DNA from: Myxococcales bacterium
GTDB lineage: Bacteria; Myxococcota_A; Polyangia; Polyangiales; Ga0077539
Direction: 5' to 3'
Assembly: GCA_016793325.1 (NCBI GenBank)
Contig: JAEUKI010000062.1
Coordinates: 545,137-609,136 of the forward strand
Length of the DNA stretch: 64,000 nucleotides
Shown: positions 58,744 through 64,000 of the stretch, one piece after another
Layout: each line of letters starts with the position of its first letter
Position numbering within the stretch: the stretch's first letter is position 1
The notes under the pieces: model-generated
What the model was told of the DNA's origin: nothing
The model's database searches: none
The model's input: only the letters and a program-made list of their open reading frames with translations
Made by a program: the position numbers and the translations under genes

Positions 58744-59405
58744 GAACTATGAACAGCTTAGTACGATACCAGTTTGTCGCGAGGCTCCGCGTGGTTGGCG
58801 CATTGGCAGCCAGCGTCTTCTCGACGACGTGCGCGAAGACGTCGAGACCTGTCACTGTGGCCATTCGACCGCAAGCGCCAGACGTTGCAAACCGACGCGA
58901 ACCGGACAGCATTGCGAGAGTCGCACCAACAAATGACGATGTCTTCCTGTTGGACGCCGCCGTCGGTAGCGCTCAGGTGATCTCAGGTTTGCCGAGTATT
59001 GGGTGCGAGTTGCTGGATCGTTGGGCGATGGATCCCGCATTTGTCGCAAGACTGTCACTCGCACCCGACCTTACTGAGTACTATCCGTACCACGTATTTC
59101 TTGTAGTCCATCACCGGTCTGGAGTTTGCTGGACGCGACTTGCCGAGTGTCGACGGTTGACGTTTCGTGGCGCGCGCAATACCGAGCAAGCGCAGTGCGA
59201 TGGAATTTTGTTCGAACTCAGAATTTTTGAACAGCGTTTCGAATTGCTCCGTAACGGTGAGCTTATCGGAAACAGATCGTTTCGTGGTGCGATCGGGTCT
59301 GCAGCTCAGTACGTGGAATCTTTTCCTCAACCGCGCGCCAGCCGTTCTCAACGCGGGGCAGCTGATCGGAGTCCGGAGCGAGTTGACGTGCAGCCGGGGC
59401 GGTAG
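58740..59405 (+). CDS. Candidate immunity protein for the Rhs tip
   Basis: A 221-residue protein whose ATG overlaps the Rhs stop (ATGA). It has a signal-like N-terminus (RLRVVGALAASVFSTTC), possibly a weak lipobox, so it may act in the periplasm. The body includes VFLVVHHRSGVCWTRLAECR and ILFELRIFEQRFELLRNGEL. GC is unusually low (26 of 60 bases in 59221-59280). Position after a toxin tip and overlap are the usual sign of immunity genes; the sequence itself is not recognised. The last ~30 residues are Arg/Gln-rich, and an alternative frame there (STWNLFLNRAPAVLNAGQLI) looks more protein-like, so a frameshift near 59310 is possible. Confidence 0.6.
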   Translation: MRTMNSLVRYQFVARLRVVGALAASVFSTTCAKTSRPVTVAIRPQAPDVANRREPDSIARVAPTNDDVFLLDAAVGSAQVISGLPSIGCELLDRWAMDPAFVARLSLAPDLTEYYPYHVFLVVHHRSGVCWTRLAECRRLTFRGARNTEQAQCDGILFELRIFEQRFELLRNGELIGNRSFRGAIGSAAQYVESFPQPRASRSQRGAADRSPERVDVQPGR

Positions 59406-59790
59406 TGCTAAGGGCCGGAGGCGCTACATGCGTCTACGCCGGGTTTGCACCAGACGTTGGCAATAATGGTCCAAGAATGGAGCGCGCGACGACGCGGTTG
59501 CGCGTTGCCCGGCCGCTGAGGCGACCGGTGTGACAAACGCCGAGTGTGAACAACGGCGATCGCGGCACGCTCCCAATTCCCGCCGGCCTTGCTCGCTTCG
59601 GAAGGCGCGTCGTCGCTCCGACACAACGGGAGTGTTTGTTTCGCCCGAACTGGTGACGACGCACGCTGCTCGGCGAGGTTTGTTCCCACGAATTTTCCAA
59701 CTCATTGCGCACGACCCGCACGGGTGCTAACGCACTGCACGCCGCGCACACGGCGGACTCGAGCTGACACGGCTCTGCGGAGCGCACGAC
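59406..59790. other. Gene-free stretch after the Rhs cassette
   Basis: 385 bp of mixed composition with no supported gene; all frames are short or overlap. It may be a remnant of former Rhs tips or immunity genes. Confidence 0.45.
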
Positions 59791-60435
59791 ATGGTTGAAG
59801 GAAGAATCCGCTTCGAACTGCCCGATGACCACTTCGAGACCGTCACCGGCGATTCCCTCTCGTTTCACGTTCCACGCTATTGCTCGATGGCCTTCGAGGA
59901 GAACTCGATCCAAGTCGTTTCGGGATACTGTCGAGTAAAGCAGACCGTGGACCCCAACGGCGTGGTCACGGTCGAGAGCGAAATCGACGCGTCGACCCAC
60001 GCTGGTGCGAGGCTTCGTGAGTCCAGTCGCGACTACGATCCTCCGCTCGATGAGGAGCTCAATGCTCCTCCGGCGCCGATCGAACTCTTCGGTCGCGTCG
60101 AGGGAACGCTCCACGTCGAGGTGAGCTATCGAGACTGGTTCGACAAGGACGAAGTGTTCATGCCGCAGAAATGGGGCATGTCTGTCGATGGTCGTTCGTC
60201 GAATCGAGATGGCCTACTCTCGGGAGTGTGGTCGGCACACGATTTCGAATTCGTGTTCGCCGACGAAGAGTGCACCGCCGCGTGGAACCACTATTTCGAG
60301 GTTCGGAGCTGGCGATCAGGACGGTCTCTCATCGTTTCGGTGGACGTTCGAAACTGGGTCACGGGCGGTCCTCCTCTTGTGCAGCGAACGCTCATTCGAG
60401 CGAACGGGCAGCGTCGACGACTGCGTGATGGGTGA
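59791..60435 (+). CDS. Hypothetical protein, 214 aa
   Basis: A soluble acidic protein (MVEGRIRFELPDDHFETVTG; SFHVPRYCSMAFEENSIQVV; NHYFEVRSWRSGRSLIVSVD) with no signal peptide or known domain. Composition is between that of the Rhs tip and the chromosome. In Rhs regions such orphan genes after the first immunity gene are often further immunity proteins, so that is a reasonable guess, not a finding. It ends close to a repeat-like region before the NtrC gene. Confidence 0.55.
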   Translation: MVEGRIRFELPDDHFETVTGDSLSFHVPRYCSMAFEENSIQVVSGYCRVKQTVDPNGVVTVESEIDASTHAGARLRESSRDYDPPLDEELNAPPAPIELFGRVEGTLHVEVSYRDWFDKDEVFMPQKWGMSVDGRSSNRDGLLSGVWSAHDFEFVFADEECTAAWNHYFEVRSWRSGRSLIVSVDVRNWVTGGPPLVQRTLIRANGQRRRLRDG

Positions 60436-60555
60436 CGCCGACGCGTCGTTCGCGACACGAGGCTTCGGAGCCGCACGCCGCATTTCCGACCGTCGCCAAC
60501 AACGCCGGAAGCGACACGCGCGCACGCTCGTTGAAAACCGGGCCAAGACAATTGG

Positions 60556-60575
60556 GTGCATCGACGTCGATGCAC
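60556..60575. promoter_or_regulatory. Perfect 20-bp palindrome
   Basis: GTGCATCGACGTCGATGCAC lies 142 bp before the NtrC-type gene start at 60718. It could be a regulator site or the centre of a repeat element covering 60436-60660. Confidence 0.5.
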
Positions 60576-60717
60576 GCAACCGATTTCGCGCCGTGCGAAA
60601 GCTCCACCCCCCTCGCGTGTCCCCAGCGCCTCGCTTCGAAGCCCTGCTCCATCGGCGCCGATGAATGCCATCATCCCCGTCGATGACGCCCCACTGGAAT
60701 CGATTGCGGAGCACGCC

Positions 60718-62202
60718 ATGACGGCGACCGTGCTCGTCGTCGACGACGAGAAGAACATCCGCCGCACGTTGCGCATGGTCCTCGAGGGCGAGGGGCTCTC
60801 GGTGCGCGACGTCGAGCGCGCGGAGGACGCCAAGCCCTTGCTCTCGGACGGCGAGGTCGACCTCGTGTTGTGCGACGTTCGCCTGCCGGGAATCTCGGGG
60901 ATCGAGCTCTTGCAGTGGGCCCGCAAAGAGCCCTCGGTCTCGGCGATCCCGTTCTTGATGATCTCGGGGCACGCGTCCGTCAGTGATGCGGTCGAGGCCG
61001 TGCGCCTGGGGGCGACGGACTTCTTCGAGAAGCCGCTCGATCGCGATCGCGTGCTCGTCTCCGTGCGAAACGCGCTCGCCCGCGTGAAGCTCGAGCGCAA
61101 GGTCGCCGCGCTCGAAGCGCGCGTCGGCGTTCGTGAAGAGCTCTTGGGCGACGCGCCCGCGATGCGAAAGCTCTTCTCCGAGATCGAGCGCATCGCGCCC
61201 ACCAAGGCGCGCGTCCTCGTCCTCGGCGAATCGGGAACGGGAAAGGAGCTCGTCGCGCGCGCGATCCATCGCTTGTCGCCGCGGGCCGAGCAGCCGTTCG
61301 TGAAGGTCAACTGCGCGGCCATCCCCGCGGAGCTGGTCGAGAGCGAGCTGTTCGGCCACGAGAAGGGCGCGTTCACCGGCGCGATCGCCCGCAAGCGCGG
61401 CCACTTCGAAGCCGCCCACGGCGGAACGCTCTTCCTCGACGAAATCGGCGACATGCCGCTGCACGTTCAGGCCAAGGTCCTGCGCGCGCTCCAGCAGGGC
61501 GAGATCACCCGCGTCGGCAGCGACGCTGTGCAAATGGTCGACGTTCGCGTGATCGCCGCCACCCACCGAGACCTCGAGACCGAGGTCGCGAAGGGAACGT
61601 TTCGCGAGGACCTCTTCTTTCGATTGAGCGTGTTGCCGCTGAAGGTTCCCCCGTTGCGAGAGCGGCCCGAGGACATCGTGACGCTCGCGCTCGCGTTCGT
61701 GAAGCAGTGCTGCGATGAACACGGATTCAAGCGCAAAGAGATCGCGCCGCCCGTGCTCGATGAGCTCGCGGCGAGGCCGTTTCCTGGCAACGTCCGCGAG
61801 CTGCGAAACCTCGTCGAGCGCATGGTGATCCTCTCGGGCGACCGCATCGAGCTCGGGGATCTCCCCGAAGAGCCTCGCTTGTCCCGAGAGCTCCGGGCGC
61901 GGATGGCCACCGAGCGCGGAGCATCTAGCGCGACGACGAGCAGCCCGCCCACCGCGTCGCAGTCCTTCGAAGCCGCGGACGACGACGACGCGGACGACTA
62001 CGTCGCCTCCGTCCATGTTGCGAGAGAGCCAGGCTCGCGGCTCACGCTGCGGGAGTTTCGCGATCAAGCCGAGCGCGACTACATCGTCGCGACGCTGCGC
62101 GAAGTCGATTTCAACATCTCGCGCGCGGCGACGATCCTCGGAATCGAGCGGACCAATCTTCACAAGAAGATGCGCGCCCTCGGCGTCAAGCGCGACGATT
62201 GA
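60718..62202 (+). CDS. NtrC-family sigma-54-dependent response regulator
   Basis: A 494-residue activator. The receiver has D9, D10, phospho-acceptor D53 (LVLCDVRLPGISG) and K104-like EKPLD. The AAA+ domain has Walker A VLGESGTGKELVAR, the sigma-54 contact motif GAFTGA in GHEKGAFTGAIARKRG, Walker B GTLFLDEIGDM and the R-finger region. An acidic linker (AADDDDADDYV) precedes a Fis-type helix-turn-helix (REVDFNISRAATILGIERTN). GGAG 7 nt upstream favours the ATG at 60718 over one at 60661. No partner kinase lies beside it. Its end overlaps the convergent membrane-protein gene by 17 bp. Confidence 0.94.
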   Translation: MTATVLVVDDEKNIRRTLRMVLEGEGLSVRDVERAEDAKPLLSDGEVDLVLCDVRLPGISGIELLQWARKEPSVSAIPFLMISGHASVSDAVEAVRLGATDFFEKPLDRDRVLVSVRNALARVKLERKVAALEARVGVREELLGDAPAMRKLFSEIERIAPTKARVLVLGESGTGKELVARAIHRLSPRAEQPFVKVNCAAIPAELVESELFGHEKGAFTGAIARKRGHFEAAHGGTLFLDEIGDMPLHVQAKVLRALQQGEITRVGSDAVQMVDVRVIAATHRDLETEVAKGTFREDLFFRLSVLPLKVPPLRERPEDIVTLALAFVKQCCDEHGFKRKEIAPPVLDELAARPFPGNVRELRNLVERMVILSGDRIELGDLPEEPRLSRELRARMATERGASSATTSSPPTASQSFEAADDDDADDYVASVHVAREPGSRLTLREFRDQAERDYIVATLREVDFNISRAATILGIERTNLHKKMRALGVKRDD

Positions 62203-63142
62203 GCGCGTCGCGCGCCGCCATCGCGTGATCGACGAACGTGTGCGCCACGCGCAGCCGCGCGAGCTCGACGCGCGAGCCCTCGGTGGCGCGCGCTCCCTCG
62301 GTGGGCTCGAGGACATCGATGGCGACGGGCCTCGGAGCGTCTTCGTACTCGAGCACGAAGCCCGTTCGTGTGAGCCGCGCTCCCTCGATTTTTCGCAGGT
62401 CGAATCGCTGGGGCTTCGCGCCGGGGCGCTCGATCATCGCGCGCTGTTCGCGAGGATCGACGCTCCATCGGCTGAGCTGCTGCGCGATCGAGCGTCGCGC
62501 GAGCGTGACCGAGAACACGACCATCGCGCCCGCGACCGTGACGACCGACACGGCCACGAGCGAGCCGAGGTACCCGAGCGCGGCGTCGAGCGCCACCGAC
62601 GAGGCCACGGTCGCGCCCATCGCGCGGCGAGCGTGCGTCTGCGAGCGGAGCCAGCGCGCGCCGCTGACAGCGCGATCACTCGGTTCGAAGAGCGTCCACT
62701 GGCGCTCGTGCGCGAGGGGGCCGAAGCCGAGCGCGTCGATCGCCGCGAGGGCGCGGTCGCGCTCGTTTGTCGCGACGCAGAGCCACTGGTTTTCGTCGAC
62801 GACGAACACCAACCACCCGACGAAGTCCGCGGTCACGACGATCGGCCGCTCGGATTGCAACCCGCCCAAGCTCAACCCCAACGCCCGCTCGACAAACTGC
62901 GGAACGAACCAAGCCCCCGACACCCGCGCCCGCGCGACGCGCTCGAGCGCTGCACCCGCGCGTTCGACGGTGATTCCCTCGGGATTCACCCGCACGGTCG
63001 CGACGGCGCCTTCACCCTCGACCGTTGGAGCGCGTCCGTACGAAGCGTCCAGCTCGGCCCCGACGAGCGCCACCGTGTCCGTCTCGAGCGTGATGTCAGC
63101 GCTCGATGGCAGCGGTTCGGTGGACTTCGATAAGTGCTCCAT
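62186..63142 (-). CDS. Hypothetical membrane protein
   Basis: A 318-residue protein. The first ~165 residues are soluble (VALVGAELDASYGRAPTVEG; VVTADFVGWLVFVVDENQWL). Residues ~175-215 hold one or two membrane helices (ATVASSVALDAALGYLGSLV; AVSVVTVAGAMVVFSVTLAR), and a soluble PH-like or beta domain follows (RFDLRKIEGARLTRTGFVLE). I do not know the family. It overlaps the NtrC gene end by 17 bp and lies back to back with the parvulin gene, 63 bp away. Confidence 0.65.
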   Translation of the reverse strand: MEHLSKSTEPLPSSADITLETDTVALVGAELDASYGRAPTVEGEGAVATVRVNPEGITVERAGAALERVARARVSGAWFVPQFVERALGLSLGGLQSERPIVVTADFVGWLVFVVDENQWLCVATNERDRALAAIDALGFGPLAHERQWTLFEPSDRAVSGARWLRSQTHARRAMGATVASSVALDAALGYLGSLVAVSVVTVAGAMVVFSVTLARRSIAQQLSRWSVDPREQRAMIERPGAKPQRFDLRKIEGARLTRTGFVLEYEDAPRPVAIDVLEPTEGARATEGSRVELARLRVAHTFVDHAMAARDALNRRA

Positions 63143-63205
63143 GATGTCGTTCTGTGAGTACGCCGTGGTTGTGCGTCGGGCGCGAACCCATTACAACCGC
63201 GCGCG

Positions 63206-63793
63206 ATGTTCGCGTTGAAATCAGTTCGTCGGACTTCTGTTGTGTCGGTCGTCTCGATCGTGGCGATCGCCTCGGTGCTTGCACTCCCGGGCTGCAATCG
63301 CAATGGCGAGCCGCTGCTCACGCCGACGCCTCCTCCCTCCACGACGGCGTTGCCCGCGTCGCCGCTGCGCTCGTTGCTCGTTCCCGATCCGAGCGCGCTG
63401 TCCGAAGCGGGCGTCGAGCCCTCGACGGCTCCCTCGGCGGGCGGCAACCAAGCGCCGACGCCGGCGCCCGACCGCGTTCACGTCGCGCACGTGCTCGTGA
63501 TGCACACGCAGTCGGCGATGCGTCAGCCGTCGGTCACCCGATCGCTCGACGAAGCCCGCGCGTTCGCGACGCAGCTCCTCGCTCGCGCGCGCGGCGGCGA
63601 AGACCTCGTCGCGCTCGCCCGTCAGTTCAGCGACGAGCCCGGCCACGAAGGAAAGGGTGGCGACCTCGGCTTCATCACCCGCGGCCAAACCGTGGCGCCC
63701 TTCGAGAACGCTGCGTTCGCGCTGCCCGTCGGGGGACTGTCCGAAGTGGTGCAGACCGACTTCGGCTTCCACGTGATCAAGCGCCTCGAGTAA
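63206..63793 (+). CDS. Parvulin-type peptidyl-prolyl isomerase lipoprotein
   Basis: A 195-residue lipoprotein: signal peptide with lipobox LPGC, a Pro/Ser-rich linker of ~55 residues and a C-terminal parvulin domain. RVHVAHVLVMHTQS (start of the fold), ARGGEDLVALARQFSDEPGH, GKGGDLGFITRGQTVAPFEN and VQTDFGFHVIKRLE are family hallmarks. It should speed proline isomerisation of envelope proteins during folding. TACAAC lies 8 nt before the ATG. It is followed by a palindromic repeat. Confidence 0.93.
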   Translation: MFALKSVRRTSVVSVVSIVAIASVLALPGCNRNGEPLLTPTPPPSTTALPASPLRSLLVPDPSALSEAGVEPSTAPSAGGNQAPTPAPDRVHVAHVLVMHTQSAMRQPSVTRSLDEARAFATQLLARARGGEDLVALARQFSDEPGHEGKGGDLGFITRGQTVAPFENAAFALPVGGLSEVVQTDFGFHVIKRLE

Positions 63794-63829
63794 GGCGCTG
63801 CGTGAGTGAGCGGCCCCCACCGGGCGCAG

Positions 63830-64000
63830 CAGAGCGGAGCGGCCCCCACCCGGCGCTGCCGCGCGCCCCGCCCCCGCCTGAACGGCAGGGGCGGAGCTTT
63901 GCATTGTGTGGGCGTGTTATCAAATCAGCGCCCTGATGGCGTATGCCGTCGCGACGCTTTGGATCTGAAAATTCGCTGACACAATGCAAAGCTCCGCCCC
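63830..64000. repeat. Inverted repeat at window edge
   Basis: The 22-bp sequence at 63888-63909 (GGGGCGGAGCTTTGCATTGT and two more bases) is repeated exactly inverted at 63979-64000. The left flank CGGCGCTGCCGCGCGCCCCG matches the 34.7-35.3 kb elements. The right arm runs past the window. Confidence 0.82.

Noticed and set aside
59434..60114. Minus-strand frame of 226 codons covering the gene-free stretch
   Set aside because: No start signal or motif, and it overlaps the better-supported gene at 59791.
60316..62316. Minus-strand frame of 666 codons
   Set aside because: Antisense to the NtrC gene, which has every family motif.

Overview
The window is high-GC DNA of the Myxococcota type, probably Polyangia-like. 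This is inferred from several signs: the base composition (about 70% GC where I counted by hand, for example 61261-61320), a MYXO-CTERM-like tail on the M23 peptidase, many lipoproteins with Asp/Thr-rich linkers, MopE-like cysteine-rich and FG-GAP secreted proteins, and Hanks-type kinases. No 16S gene or species marker is present.

Layout. 1-7565: a chemosensory cluster, cheA (5' cut by the window edge)-cheW-cheW-HEAT protein-cheR-cheB with start/stop overlaps, then a coiled-coil/GAF protein and a CheY-like regulator. 7.7-10.9 kb: a Clp-type double AAA ATPase and two unknowns. 11.2-16.4 kb: envelope proteins (propeller-like lipoprotein, M23 peptidase, SUMF1-like protein, TPR/PEGA protein, MopE-like lipoprotein). 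16.4-18.8 kb: a lone E2 acyltransferase and gluQ. 18.9-23.4 kb: a histidine kinase, a REC-PAS-kinase hybrid, a small membrane protein and a membrane-bound pseudokinase. 23.5-28.9 kb: a PHA locus in which acyl-CoA ligase, phaC and a PhaE/phasin-like gene diverge from phaR, followed by a second PhaC-like gene with Ser in place of Cys. 28.8-34.0 kb: lipoproteins, an alpha/beta hydrolase and a beta-barrel protein; two of the lipoproteins are paralogues. 34.0-40.1 kb: PPOX protein, methyltransferase, PP2C phosphatase, tRNA-Leu(UAG), tldD and tldE. 40.4-46 kb: FG-GAP lipoproteins, a CxxC protein and a DUF882-like protein. 46-51.4 kb: a long ArnT/PMT-type transferase, a STAS protein and lysC. 51.4-56.2 kb: Ser/Thr kinase, Nudix hydrolase, a small exported protein and an unknown, separated by repeat regions. 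56.2-60.4 kb: a phased array of palindromes, a 5'-truncated Rhs gene with an AT-richer variable tip, a candidate immunity gene and an unknown. 60.7-63.8 kb: an NtrC-type regulator, a membrane protein and a parvulin lipoprotein.

The intergenic DNA is the most unusual part. It holds a perfect 74-bp inverted repeat (53489-53562 and 53721-53794) flanked by inward-facing arrays of ~26-bp repeats. It also holds seven copies of GGATCGTGATCC spaced alternately 41 and 42 bp (56235-56495), which is four helical turns. A hairpin family with a conserved purine bulge occurs at 7.6 and 23.5 kb, and GC-rich nested inverted repeats occur at 34.7-35.3, 40.1 and 63.8-64.0 kb. Many starts lack a Shine-Dalgarno and instead follow a TAnnnT box by 6-13 nt, which suggests very short leaders. 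The best candidates for something undescribed are the phased array with the Rhs tip/immunity pair, the 53.2-53.9 kb element, and the PHA circuit with its Ser-type synthase paralogue.
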